A stretch of DNA of 54,509 bases from Porphyromonadaceae bacterium UBA7141 (GTDB taxonomy: Bacteria > Bacteroidota > Bacteroidia > Bacteroidales > Muribaculaceae). The stretch is from positions 15,664 through 70,172 of the forward strand of contig DKWX01000046.1 of NCBI GenBank assembly GCA_002491945.1. Direction: 5' to 3'. Positions within the stretch are counted from its first letter, which is position 1; each line of letters starts with the position of its first letter. Shown here one piece after another: positions 15,455 through 25,229 of the stretch. Under the pieces are notes generated by a model, which was not told where the DNA came from, made no database searches, and worked only from the letters and a program-made list of their open reading frames with translations. Made by a program: the position numbers and the translations under genes.

Positions 15455-18109
15455 ATGTACCTACACGGAGAATTCCTCAACCGACTGGGCGAGACGGTGG
15501 CGCTCCATATTGTCACCAACGCTTCCCGCACCCCCGACATCGAGATCGGCGGAGCGGGGAGCGGCGTAGTGTTCGCGGGCGACCCGGTCGAGATAACGAG
15601 CAGCGTCAACGGATGCCAGGATCATCTTCTGCGCTCGGAGGCTTCCATACGTCTGCTTGTGCGCGACGTCATCCCGGATCTCTTTTGCGCATCGGCAAGG
15701 GATGCGGCGGTCAATATCTTCAAAGGGGGCAAATGCGTGTTTGCCGGCTACGTCACTCCGCAGGCATATTCCCAGCCTTACAACGAGGTCTGGGATGATC
15801 TCGAAATCTCCTGCATCGATGCTCTCTCGGCCCTGCAGTTCTCGAAATACGGGGATGTCGGATCGTCGGGTGTCGACTACTCCACGTTCAAATCATCGGC
15901 CGCCATGCGCTCCATGCATACGATAGTGACCTCGATTCTGGGCGGGGCGTGCGGGAATCTCGCTCTCTCCGGCACCTCCGGCTATCGCCTCTGGTACGAC
16001 GGGAGCAAGTCGATATCATCGACAAAAGACTATAAGCTGCTCTCCGGAATCTCCATCTCGGAGCTTCTGTTCCTCGGGGGAGACGAGGATGAGGTGTGGA
16101 CTCAGGAAGACGTGCTTCTGGAGATTCTGAAATATCTGAATCTGCAGCTTGTGCAGGATGGGCTGGACCTCTATCTCTTCTCGTGGGAGACGGTGCTCGG
16201 CAACGCCTCGATCAAATGGCACGACCTGATCAAGGGGACCGAGAAGACTCTCACTCGCAAGAGTCTGGCCTTTGCCAATTCCAACGCCGTCGACACCGAC
16301 ACACAGATCAGCTATGGAGAGATCTACAACCAGATAATACTCAACTGCGAGACCGAGGGGGCCGACGAGCTTGTGGAGAGTCCGCTGGACTCCGCGAGCC
16401 TGACATCCCCCTACACGGCCAGGCAGCTCTATATGCGCGAGTACAGCGCCGAGCATGACGACAACGACCTGACGGAGGCCGCCAAGGCGTTCCGGGTTAT
16501 GGTGGCGGGGAACCGCACTGAATACGCCAACGCCAGTCAGACTGACTGGTTCATCAGGGTAAAGGATCACCCCTCATGGAAATTCCGCTACGGCTACGGC
16601 ATGAACCTGGTGGAGGCTCTCTGTCGCGACAATGCCAGACAACAGGGGCTCCCGAACTGGATGACGTCGCACATCACCGCCGGACTCGTCGCCTGGGGGA
16701 AAGTGAAATGGAAAGCAGACCGCTCCGACAACTCCCTGACGGCAAAAATCGACATGAGCGATACGCTCACCATCAGCGTGAACGGCAACGGCAACGACAC
16801 AGAGAGCGGAGCCAGACCGACCGACCGGGATCTTCTGAACGCCGCGCCCGTGGCCGAATATACGGGAGCCGCCAGCGGTGGAGTCTATTCTCCGGCGGAT
16901 GAGTCTGCCGTCAACTACATCGTAATCTCCGGCAAGATCGTGCTCAACCCCCGCGCGAGATTCTCGGCCACCTACAAAGCGATGAGGGAGGATACGATGG
17001 GAATCCTTGCCATCACCCCCGTCGACACACGCGACGAGGATTACGGAAGATATTACACCCAGCAGTTCTTTAAATCCGATTCTCCGGCCAATCATGCCGT
17101 GTGGGATCCCGACAGCATAATGTGTCTGCAACCCTTCACCGACGAGTGGCCGCAGAGCCATGAGTTCAAATACTCCGCCATCGGGGATTCCTCCGACAAA
17201 ATCTCAAAGGTCGCGGCTGTGGCCTGTATGCTGGTGATCGGCAACAAATGCTGTGTGGAGGAGGGAGTCGACGGCCGCCCGCATGATTTCGTCTGGAAAA
17301 CGTTCAAGGAGCGCTCACAGTGCGCCAATGATGACGAATATTACGCGCAGTGCTTCACCATAGGTTTCGATCCTAAGATAGGCGACAAACTGGTAGGCAC
17401 GGAGTTCGAGATCCAGAACAATATCGACTACACCCTTGGCCTCGACACCGAGGGAACGGCCATTCCGATCCGTCGGCGCGACAAACTGAGCGGAAAGGTG
17501 CGCTTCATGATCCTCGGTCCGGTGAATACCATGTGGGACGAGATCACACGCAGACACCGCACCTGGTTCCGCCGTGAGAAATGGACCTCGACCTCGATTC
17601 CGTTGCTCTCGCACGTCAGCAACATTCAGCTTAAGGATCTCTCCATCTCGCTGGTCAGCGACAACGCGGGGCTTGAGCCCTTGTCGGACAGCGACCTCGT
17701 ATACATGAGTGATACTGACGAGCGCTACGTCAACCGCAAGGATGACATCACCTTCCGCATAGTCAGCGCCCTGACTGCGGGGGAGCGAGAGGAGCTTGGC
17801 GTGCGCGACTCGCTTCTGCTCTCCACTCCGGCGGATGTGGCGACGGGTCTCGGTCTGACCGCGATCTACGACCACAACAGGGGGGCTATGGTGAAGCCGG
17901 AGCAGGGATATGTAGACAGTTGTTACGCCGAGCTGCACGCGCCGCTGATGGAGATGGAGCAGAGTGTGGTCGACACAACTGCAAATGTAAGCGCGTTCCA
18001 TCATTACACGCATCCGGCGCGCCCCGGGAAAACTTATTTCGTGGAGGGGATAGGAAGAAATCTTATTGAAGCATCCGCAAGACTGAAACTAAAAGAGATC
18101 TGGAAATGA
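15455..18109 (+). CDS. Putative tail tip / distal tail hub protein (884 aa)
   Basis: Located directly after the tape measure and overlapping the fibre gene by four bases (ATGA), the position of Dit/Tal-type proteins. The N-terminus MYLHGEFLNRLGETVALHIV and the segment VVFAGDPVEITSS (about 33-45), KGGKCVFAGYVTPQAYSQPY (about 91-110), WDDLEISCIDALSALQFSKY suggest a beta-rich hub with a tail-tube-like fold, as in many Bacteroidales prophages. The C-terminus ends with KTYFVEGIGRNLIEASARLK. I recognise the synteny rather than a named domain. It probably connects tube and fibre at the tail tip. Confidence 0.7.
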   Translation: MYLHGEFLNRLGETVALHIVTNASRTPDIEIGGAGSGVVFAGDPVEITSSVNGCQDHLLRSEASIRLLVRDVIPDLFCASARDAAVNIFKGGKCVFAGYVTPQAYSQPYNEVWDDLEISCIDALSALQFSKYGDVGSSGVDYSTFKSSAAMRSMHTIVTSILGGACGNLALSGTSGYRLWYDGSKSISSTKDYKLLSGISISELLFLGGDEDEVWTQEDVLLEILKYLNLQLVQDGLDLYLFSWETVLGNASIKWHDLIKGTEKTLTRKSLAFANSNAVDTDTQISYGEIYNQIILNCETEGADELVESPLDSASLTSPYTARQLYMREYSAEHDDNDLTEAAKAFRVMVAGNRTEYANASQTDWFIRVKDHPSWKFRYGYGMNLVEALCRDNARQQGLPNWMTSHITAGLVAWGKVKWKADRSDNSLTAKIDMSDTLTISVNGNGNDTESGARPTDRDLLNAAPVAEYTGAASGGVYSPADESAVNYIVISGKIVLNPRARFSATYKAMREDTMGILAITPVDTRDEDYGRYYTQQFFKSDSPANHAVWDPDSIMCLQPFTDEWPQSHEFKYSAIGDSSDKISKVAAVACMLVIGNKCCVEEGVDGRPHDFVWKTFKERSQCANDDEYYAQCFTIGFDPKIGDKLVGTEFEIQNNIDYTLGLDTEGTAIPIRRRDKLSGKVRFMILGPVNTMWDEITRRHRTWFRREKWTSTSIPLLSHVSNIQLKDLSISLVSDNAGLEPLSDSDLVYMSDTDERYVNRKDDITFRIVSALTAGEREELGVRDSLLLSTPADVATGLGLTAIYDHNRGAMVKPEQGYVDSCYAELHAPLMEMEQSVVDTTANVSAFHHYTHPARPGKTYFVEGIGRNLIEASARLKLKEIWK

Positions 18110-21100
18110 TACCCGTAAAGATCATACGCAAAACGAAGCAGGGGAAGGGGGAGTCCAAGGGTGTCTCCTCTTCGGGCGCCTACCGTCCCGTCGGGGAGTT
18201 GCTCACTCTTCAGGAGCAGGTGGCCGGTCTGACGAATACTTTGGCGCTTCTACACAAATATATCCATCCATACGGCGAGGAGGGGATTCTTCCCTGGTCG
18301 GCTCCCGCCTCCAAGGTGCAGGCGCTTGAGGTGACAAAGGGTATCTTCTCCGTGGATTTCCTGTCGGCGCGGGGGCGGGCCGGGACGTCGGGCGCCGGCC
18401 CGGGGGGCGCGGGGTTCGGACTGTATACCGACACTTCGTGGAATACGGCCATAAAGACGACTGACGCGCTCTCGGCCTCGCTTGGCAAGGAGATACGCGA
18501 CCTTGCGCTCTCCAATCAGTCTGCCGTCACGGAGCTTGGCAACACGGTCGTCACGCTTTCGGGTACTGTCAGTGCGCTTAGCGACAGACTCGACACGCAT
18601 ACCCATTCGCAGTATGTGACCCTCGGCACTGAGCAGACCATCACAGCTGCCAAGACATTCCAGTCGGCACATATCAACTTCCGGCATAACGACCATCCGA
18701 ATGGCGGCAATGCTCTCGGTGTGAGTTTCTTTGAAAAGAATGCCGGCACGCGGCACTTCGGAATCGGTTCGATGTCGAATAACAATACCCCCTCATTCAT
18801 ATACATAGGATGGGGCAGCGCTCCATGGGAAGTGACTGATAACCTTGCCGTATCTTCGGACCGATTCACCTACAAGGACAACCCCATCTTCCATGCGGGG
18901 GGAGACATACTCTTCAAAAACAGCGGCACCGCAATCCGGCAGATACGCTTTACTGTCGGGGGGAACGACTACGCACGTATAGCGGCGGGGGCAGCGGAAT
19001 CAAACGCCGGATGGATGGAGATGGCCACAGCCGATGACGGCAACGAGCCTATCTACGTGCGCCAATACAGCGGGGCGTACACCACCGTCAGACGCACCCT
19101 CACTCTGCTCGATGCGTCGGGCAATACGGTATTGCCGGGCACCCTTCTTCTGAGCAAAGCAATACAGCGCACCATCAACGGCAGCAACCGCAATGTGATG
19201 ACCGTGGCCGCAGGTACGCCCAATACCATCATCTTCGGTGATGCCGGCGAGTGGTCAATGCTTCGCGGAGGTGAAATCTCCTTTCAGAACGTCTCCGGCA
19301 CCACTGTGATGAAGATTCGCGAAGGGAAGGTAGGCATCGGCACCACTACCCCCCTGGAGAAACTACACATCAACGGAAAAGTCCGCATCGGCTCGGTCAC
19401 GCTCGAAGACGTTGACGGCACGCTGAAGGTTTCGGGCGGGATATGGTCGCCCGGCTTTGTCAGCGCCCGCGGACAGTCTGCCGCGTCGGGGGGAGGTCCG
19501 TCCGGGGGGGCGGGGTTCGGGCTGATGAAGACGTGGGACTCCGCGCAGAACACCACCGCCACCACCGACGCCCTCGGGGCCAACCTCGGCTGGGAACTTC
19601 GCAGCGGCATCGACACGCTCAATGCCGCACTCGGCACGGCCAACACCCAAATCAACGCCAACGCCAGGGCAATCTCTGCCAACGCCACGGCCATCTCCGC
19701 ATTGCAGACCTCTCTGGGAAATTATGTGACGCTTGGCACGGCGCAGACGATAAGCGGGGTGAAGACGTTCACGCAAGCACTGACAATCAAGTGCGCCACT
19801 GATTCCAAACTTATTCTCGACAACACTGATGATGAGTATTACAGCCGAATCAGTTTCCGGCAAAAGGGCACGGAATACGCAGCTATTACGGTAGACGGAC
19901 GTGAAGGCAAAAAGGTGTTCACAGTCAACCGGCTTTCGGTAAGCGCAAGTCGCTACATCAGTACCATAGCCACCGGGACAGCTCCGCTGACCGTATTGTC
20001 GACTACGTGTGTCACCAATCTCAATGCAGACCTGCTGGACGGAGTGCAGGGGATCAACTACGCATATGCGGGGAATCAGATTGAGTTCAGATGCGGCACG
20101 GCAGCCGCTAATATCACTACCGCGCAATTTGTTGAGAAACTCACCGCGCTCGGCGCATTCCGTCGGCGTGCATGGGCGATAAAATGCACATGGACATATG
20201 CGAATAATGATACAATCACCGATACGGGACTCGGCAACATACAGCTTGCGGGGGCTGTAATCGAGGTATTCAGCAACCCCAATGGCACCTCTACGGCCTA
20301 CACCATACGCATCACCACTTCTCCAACTTCCAGCAACCGTTCGACGACACACGCGGTATTTGTGTACCGTAACCACGGCAGCGACTATTCTCCCGGATGG
20401 CGGCGGATTGCCAATACATCCGACAACGTAGCCTCAGCCACCAAGCTTGAGACGGCCCGCAGGCTGTGGGGGCAGAGTTTCAACGGCACTGCTGACGTGA
20501 GCGGCGACATGACAGGGGTAGGCAGTATCGCCATGAACGGCCACATACGAGGTGCGCAAATCATAAAGATGAGCAGCTATCTCATGCTGCTTGCTTCGGG
20601 AGCTTCAGCGGGCTACTACCTGCAATCCAATACAAGCGGGACGCTCGGCATATACCGTATGAACGGCTCATATACCTATACGGCCACGACTGCCATACTC
20701 GATGCTGACGGCAACGTAGGTATCGGCAAAACTCCCGCCGTAAAGCTCGATGTGGCAGGAGCAATCTCGGGCACATCCGTAAAGATAGGCCCGGCCACCA
20801 TCTCGTGGGACGGCACGGCGCAGATGCTCAGGGTGTCGCATGGCATATACTCCGTGCAATCCGTGTCGGCGAGGGGTGCATCATCGGCTCCCGGTTCGAC
20901 AGGCGGCAGCGGCAACGGTTACGGTCTGTACACCGACAGCACATGGGCAAGCGCCATAAAGACGACAGACGCGCTTTCGGCCTCGCTTGGCAAACAGATA
21001 CACGACCTTGCGGTCTCCAATCAGACTGCCGTGACGGAACTTGGCAAGACTGTCGGCACTCTTTCGGGCGCTGTCGGCACGCTTTCGGGCACTGTCAGCG

Positions 21101-22863
21101 CTCTGAGCAGCACTGTCAGCAACAATTTCAATACGCTGCTCGGCAAGCTCACTGACGGCTCGGTGACCAAGGTAGGGACCGCGACTGTAGGGGCTGCATA
21201 CAGGCCCGTGTATCTCAAGGCCGGAACGCCTGCCGCGTGCGCCGATACCATGGTGACGGCGGTAGCCCTGAGCGGCAACTATCTGCGCGTGACAAAGAAC
21301 GGCACGGCCACCAATCTCACCATCCCCTTTGCCACGAACGCCACTAATGCCACGAACGCCACTAATGCCACTAATGCGGCGGCCGCGACAAAGGCGGGAT
21401 ACCTCACGACGAAGGGGACGCCGGTGACCGATCACTCCCTGACATGGTTCTCCGGCCAGCCCGCAATCGGCACCGCTGCGGGGAGCGCCACTGAGGGGAG
21501 CAGCGCCTCGGCCAACCTCTGGAGCTTCCCAGCAGGAGCCACGGCAGTCACCGACGTTGCCAACATCATGACCCTACGGCTCGGATGGAACAGTACTTAT
21601 TTCCAGGACCTGTTCTTCTCTCCCAACTACGAAGCCATCTATTACCGCTCGGTCCGCAGCGGTACGGCCTACGCATGGCAGCAAATCGCGTTCCTCACAT
21701 CGACCGTAGCGAAGGCCAGACAGCTTGAAACGGCACGCACGCTGTGGGGGCAGTCGTTCAACGGCACGGCCAACGTGTCGGGGAACATGACTGGGGTGGG
21801 CAGTATCGCCATGGGAGGCTCACTGACCGGAGTGACCGGCATCTCGATGAAGGGGAATATCACCGGACTCGTGACCGCGCAGATGAGCGGCAATCTGATG
21901 TTTCTCAAATCCACAGCCCCCTCCGGCTACTATATCAGCGCACGCGAGGACGGCAGTCTCGGAATATTCACCCTCAATACCAACTGGACGTGGAAAGCCA
22001 ATGTGGCGGCGTTCAGTCCTAACGGTTATTTCGGCATAGGCACTCTCAGTCCGTCCTGTCGGCTGGATGTGGAGGGGCAGGCGCGCATCACCTCCGGGGT
22101 GGGGGACGGCAAGGCCCTCACTGTGAAGGGGGGAATCGCTGCCACCGGAGCTTTCGACACATGGGGGCTTAACACGACCTCATATGCGGCGTTCAGCGTG
22201 GAGGTCGGCTACTCGCCGGACGCGACATCCAGTTTTGTGCCCCTTCTGGCCGCTTACAAACGCGGGAATCCCGTCACGCTGACCGCAAACAAGCTGTTCC
22301 ATCTATCCGTCAGCCGCGCGGGGACAAGCGCGGTATTCCAGTTTGGCAGCGCCATAGCGGCCTTGCTGACATCCGGCGGGGAGATCGGCGTCACGACTGC
22401 CTTAATCGGCGGTAAAGCCAGACTAAGCTACGACTCCGCCACCGCCGGACTGCAATGCTCCACCGGGTTCTACTCCCCGAAGTCCATCAGCGCACGCGGG
22501 GCATCGACATCCTCCGATATCCGGCTGAAGCAGAATCTGAGGGGGATCAGTCTGACCACCGCGCAGATTGCAGCCGCCCCCGCCGTCCGCTTCCAATGGA
22601 TCTCCGATGGCTCGACCGACTGCGGCACCATCGCCCAGTACTGGCAGCAGGTCCTCCCCGAAACGGTAGGAGAGTATGGCGGCACACTGACCCTCGACTA
22701 CTCGCGCGCAGCACTGCTCAGTGCCGTCACCAACGCCCGCACACTGCTCACGCACGCCGACCGACTCCGGCAGCTCGAAAGCACCGTGAAGCGACAGCAG
22801 GAGGAAATCAAGGCTCAGCGCGGTGAAATCGCCCGACTCAAAAAGAAACTATCCATCAACTAA
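18106..22863 (+). CDS. Tail fibre with C-terminal S74-type intramolecular chaperone (1585 aa)
   Basis: A long receptor-binding protein built of repeated modules. The SARG-containing module (for example SVDFLSARGRAG, then GFGLYTD, TDALSASLGK) recurs near residues 85, 450, 920 and 1460. The module with LWGQSFNGTA and MTGVGSIAM occurs near residues 790 and 1210. N-terminal and C-terminal parts have coiled-coil segments. The C-terminal SSDIRLKQNLRGIS (about 1467-1480) and later helical LESTVKRQQEEIKAQ fit the Peptidase_S74 chaperone, which folds the trimer and cleaves itself. It likely decides host receptor specificity. Confidence 0.88.
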   Translation: MIPVKIIRKTKQGKGESKGVSSSGAYRPVGELLTLQEQVAGLTNTLALLHKYIHPYGEEGILPWSAPASKVQALEVTKGIFSVDFLSARGRAGTSGAGPGGAGFGLYTDTSWNTAIKTTDALSASLGKEIRDLALSNQSAVTELGNTVVTLSGTVSALSDRLDTHTHSQYVTLGTEQTITAAKTFQSAHINFRHNDHPNGGNALGVSFFEKNAGTRHFGIGSMSNNNTPSFIYIGWGSAPWEVTDNLAVSSDRFTYKDNPIFHAGGDILFKNSGTAIRQIRFTVGGNDYARIAAGAAESNAGWMEMATADDGNEPIYVRQYSGAYTTVRRTLTLLDASGNTVLPGTLLLSKAIQRTINGSNRNVMTVAAGTPNTIIFGDAGEWSMLRGGEISFQNVSGTTVMKIREGKVGIGTTTPLEKLHINGKVRIGSVTLEDVDGTLKVSGGIWSPGFVSARGQSAASGGGPSGGAGFGLMKTWDSAQNTTATTDALGANLGWELRSGIDTLNAALGTANTQINANARAISANATAISALQTSLGNYVTLGTAQTISGVKTFTQALTIKCATDSKLILDNTDDEYYSRISFRQKGTEYAAITVDGREGKKVFTVNRLSVSASRYISTIATGTAPLTVLSTTCVTNLNADLLDGVQGINYAYAGNQIEFRCGTAAANITTAQFVEKLTALGAFRRRAWAIKCTWTYANNDTITDTGLGNIQLAGAVIEVFSNPNGTSTAYTIRITTSPTSSNRSTTHAVFVYRNHGSDYSPGWRRIANTSDNVASATKLETARRLWGQSFNGTADVSGDMTGVGSIAMNGHIRGAQIIKMSSYLMLLASGASAGYYLQSNTSGTLGIYRMNGSYTYTATTAILDADGNVGIGKTPAVKLDVAGAISGTSVKIGPATISWDGTAQMLRVSHGIYSVQSVSARGASSAPGSTGGSGNGYGLYTDSTWASAIKTTDALSASLGKQIHDLAVSNQTAVTELGKTVGTLSGAVGTLSGTVSALSSTVSNNFNTLLGKLTDGSVTKVGTATVGAAYRPVYLKAGTPAACADTMVTAVALSGNYLRVTKNGTATNLTIPFATNATNATNATNATNAAAATKAGYLTTKGTPVTDHSLTWFSGQPAIGTAAGSATEGSSASANLWSFPAGATAVTDVANIMTLRLGWNSTYFQDLFFSPNYEAIYYRSVRSGTAYAWQQIAFLTSTVAKARQLETARTLWGQSFNGTANVSGNMTGVGSIAMGGSLTGVTGISMKGNITGLVTAQMSGNLMFLKSTAPSGYYISAREDGSLGIFTLNTNWTWKANVAAFSPNGYFGIGTLSPSCRLDVEGQARITSGVGDGKALTVKGGIAATGAFDTWGLNTTSYAAFSVEVGYSPDATSSFVPLLAAYKRGNPVTLTANKLFHLSVSRAGTSAVFQFGSAIAALLTSGGEIGVTTALIGGKARLSYDSATAGLQCSTGFYSPKSISARGASTSSDIRLKQNLRGISLTTAQIAAAPAVRFQWISDGSTDCGTIAQYWQQVLPETVGEYGGTLTLDYSRAALLSAVTNARTLLTHADRLRQLESTVKRQQEEIKAQRGEIARLKKKLSIN
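21331..21375 (+). repeat. In-frame 9-bp tandem repeat in the fibre gene
   Basis: The nine-base unit GCCAC(G/T)AA(C/T) occurs five times, encoding five Ala-Thr-Asn triplets. Copies 1-2 and 3-4 form two identical 18-base blocks. Changes in copy number would keep the reading frame, so this is a candidate spot for length variation. Confidence 0.75.
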
Positions 22864-22875
22864 ACCCATAAAGCA

Positions 22876-23178
22876 ATGGAAATCACAAAAACCAACTCAG
22901 TGACAATCACAATCGCAAAGAAGTACGACCAGCTCACCGCTACGGCGACAGCCGCCATCTCGGAGGGGGCATGTCATTCAATCACCGACGGGAGTATCAC
23001 CGATGCCGACAGCCGGCTGCTCGCCGACTTCAACGCATGGTCGCCCGCCGGAGGCGAATTGACGGTCAGTTTCCACTGCCCCGACACCGATCGCCCCGCC
23101 CTGACCGAAGCCATCGACGACTTCCTCGAAAGCGTCCTCACCGCCGCCCCCACAATCAAGACCACGGCCTCCATCTGA
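22876..23178 (+). CDS. Hypothetical phage protein after the fibre (100 aa)
   Basis: Starts MEITKTNSVTITIAKKYDQL 12 bases after the fibre stop. The N-terminal half is beta-rich, and the C-terminal half has PALTEAIDDFLESVLTAAPT. Small acidic proteins directly after phage fibres are often fibre chaperones or tail accessory proteins. I do not recognise a family, and the function is inferred only from position. Confidence 0.65.
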   Translation: MEITKTNSVTITIAKKYDQLTATATAAISEGACHSITDGSITDADSRLLADFNAWSPAGGELTVSFHCPDTDRPALTEAIDDFLESVLTAAPTIKTTASI

Positions 23179-23193
23179 CCGCGCCGGCCCCGG

Positions 23194-23233
23194 CCTAATT
23201 CCTAATTCCCAACTCCTAATTCCTAATTCCCAA
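23194..23233. repeat. Two tandem copies of a 21-bp CCTAATTCCTAATTCCC unit
   Basis: CCTAATTCCTAATTCCC occurs at 23194-23210 and again at 23215-23231, each made of two smaller CCTAATTC units. The block fills the gap between two phage genes. It is AT-richer than the flanking genes and non-coding. It might have arisen by slippage. Confidence 0.7.
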
Positions 23234-23236
23234 AAG

Positions 23237-23707
23237 ATGAAACTAACAATCGACAAGGCAATCGCCACCTACCGTATCCTCACAGCCGACACCACCCGCC
23301 TCTCCAAGATGCAGGGCAAAGAGAAATTCGCCGTGATCCGCGCAATCGGCCACCTCAAGACCGTGGCCGAAAACTACGATTCATTCCTGCGCAAAGCCGC
23401 CGAGCGACTCCGTCCCGAAGGACACGCTGAAGCCGTCGCCGCATATCAGAGCGGCACCCCTCTCACCCCGGCCCAGCAACAGACTCTCGACAGCTACATC
23501 CGCGCCCTCGACCAGTGCATGGCACCGGAACTGGCACGCGAAATCACCCTTCCCCTCACACCGCTGAGCGAAGACGGCCTCAGCGCCCTGCTCGACTCCA
23601 ACCCCGAACTGACCGCCTCCCAGTCAGCCCTGCTTCTCGAAACCCTCCTCGCCCCCGGACCGGACGCTCCGGCCCCGGACACTCCGACAGCAACCCCGAC
23701 CGAATAA
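23237..23707 (+). CDS. Hypothetical phage protein (156 aa)
   Basis: Begins MKLTIDKAIATYRILTADTT. It is helical throughout, including GKEKFAVIRAIGHLKTVAEN (about residues 27-46) and TASQSALLLETLLAPGPD near the end, with a Pro/Thr-rich disordered tail (APDTPTATPTE). It is soluble with no signal peptide. It lies between two virion-type genes, so it may be a virion or assembly component. No family recognised. Confidence 0.6.
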   Translation: MKLTIDKAIATYRILTADTTRLSKMQGKEKFAVIRAIGHLKTVAENYDSFLRKAAERLRPEGHAEAVAAYQSGTPLTPAQQQTLDSYIRALDQCMAPELAREITLPLTPLSEDGLSALLDSNPELTASQSALLLETLLAPGPDAPAPDTPTATPTE

Positions 23708-23723
23708 CCCATTCCCCAGCATC

Positions 23724-25172
23724 ATGCCCTACAATGAAACCACAGGCCGCATAACGGCCCCCGTAAGCGTAGACGACGTACGCCGCGCCCTCGGCATCGG
23801 ACTCGATGAGCCCGGCGCCCTCGACGTGGGCACCCTCTGCTGCGCAAGCAATGTCAACCCTTACTCCCTCATACGGCCTACGTTTTTTCTTGATACGGCG
23901 GGAACGCGCCCCGGCGATTTCATACCCTCTTTCTTTCAGAATGAACACAGTATCGCCAGCCTCGCTCCATTGTCACAGAGAAACGCTCTGACCGCGGGGG
24001 GAAAATGCTCGTCGCTCGGCATCGCCGCCGAATACAACGGATGGTCGGGCAGCGGCAACAATTACTGGTATGCCGCGAAACGATGGGGATATATAGTGCC
24101 GTATGTCAACAATGTGGCCAATATCCCGGCGTTCGTCAATCTGCGGTGGCTGACGTTTACCCCAAAGGACGCGGAATGGACAGACAACGGTAACGGCACG
24201 CGGATACAGAGCGAGACATGGTGTGTGCTCGACCAGTTTGACGGCTATCTGCACTCGGCCTCCCCTGTGGACCCGATGGGCAACTCCCGGCTTGAATACG
24301 GTGAGTCGGTGCACTATACCGGGATTGTCCCGACCGGGAAGTGGAAACCCGCCGACATATTGGGCACGTCGGACACGGGGCATCCCGGAGGGGTGCTTTC
24401 GGCAGCTGCGGTGTTCGGCGATTTCAATACCAAGGAGTATCATTACGGCGCTTCGCTCTATACGCGGGATAGTGCGTCCGGGAAGTTCGCTCTCTCCCGG
24501 ATAGCTCTTGACGCACTCCGTATAGGCGCGACCACATCGACTGGAGACACGATACTTCAGGACACATATCTCGGGGCGCTGAAGGGATGCCATGAGGCTA
24601 TGCTGATACCCTGGGTGCTGGAGGGGAAGGCGCATGTGGAGAACAATGTGCTCGTATCTGACCAGAGCGCCCCGCTGCTGTTCTATCCGCTGACGTTCGG
24701 CGACGGTCTGGGGTTCCTGCGTGCCATTGTGGAGCCGAAACTTGTGAAAGTGACGGAAATCAGCTGGAATCAGCCGGATGTGACCAAGCTGAAGCGGTAC
24801 AGAATCAGTGTAACATTCTATAACGGGCATGGCAGGAATTATCCGCTTACGGTGCAGAACTTCGCCATATACGCCAATACGAGAGCTGTGGCGGCGGGGA
24901 AGAGATGCACGTTTGTCTCTCCGTCGGCATGGGGGGTGACCGAAGTGGTGGAAAGCAGCGGTCCTTTGGGGCACAATCTCGGATACGTCACGCTGACCGC
25001 CACGATAGACATTCCCTCGTCAGAGGAGTCGCTATCGCAGGTCCTGCTGACATTCACCTGCGGTGATGACAACCATTCGACCAGATTCGCGACCCCGATG
25101 TCTGCCTACAGCCTCGGGTTGGGGCTTCTCCCCGACCATACGGCCAATGACACCGTCGTGCCTGCCTCATAG
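23724..25172 (+). CDS. Probable virion or tail-fibre-associated protein (482 aa)
   Basis: The N-terminus MPYNETTGRITAPVSVDDVR includes a short helix-type VDDVRRALG that recurs in proteins of Bacteroidales phages located after tail fibres. The body is beta-rich and rich in aromatic residues (NNYWYAAKRWGYIV, about residues 113-126; VNLRWLTF). There is no signal peptide. Gene order (fibre, two small genes, this one, amidase) suggests a structural or receptor-binding accessory. I cannot name a family; the call rests on position, size and composition. Confidence 0.55.
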   Translation: MPYNETTGRITAPVSVDDVRRALGIGLDEPGALDVGTLCCASNVNPYSLIRPTFFLDTAGTRPGDFIPSFFQNEHSIASLAPLSQRNALTAGGKCSSLGIAAEYNGWSGSGNNYWYAAKRWGYIVPYVNNVANIPAFVNLRWLTFTPKDAEWTDNGNGTRIQSETWCVLDQFDGYLHSASPVDPMGNSRLEYGESVHYTGIVPTGKWKPADILGTSDTGHPGGVLSAAAVFGDFNTKEYHYGASLYTRDSASGKFALSRIALDALRIGATTSTGDTILQDTYLGALKGCHEAMLIPWVLEGKAHVENNVLVSDQSAPLLFYPLTFGDGLGFLRAIVEPKLVKVTEISWNQPDVTKLKRYRISVTFYNGHGRNYPLTVQNFAIYANTRAVAAGKRCTFVSPSAWGVTEVVESSGPLGHNLGYVTLTATIDIPSSEESLSQVLLTFTCGDDNHSTRFATPMSAYSLGLGLLPDHTANDTVVPAS

Positions 25173-25229
25173 TCCGCGGGAGGGCTGACGGGGGGCTGCG
25201 GCGACAAATAACGAACTATTAAAACGATA

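Noticed and set aside
18106..22863. Diversity-generating retroelement acting on the fibre.
   Set aside because: No reverse transcriptase, template repeat or adenine-biased variable region was seen in the window.
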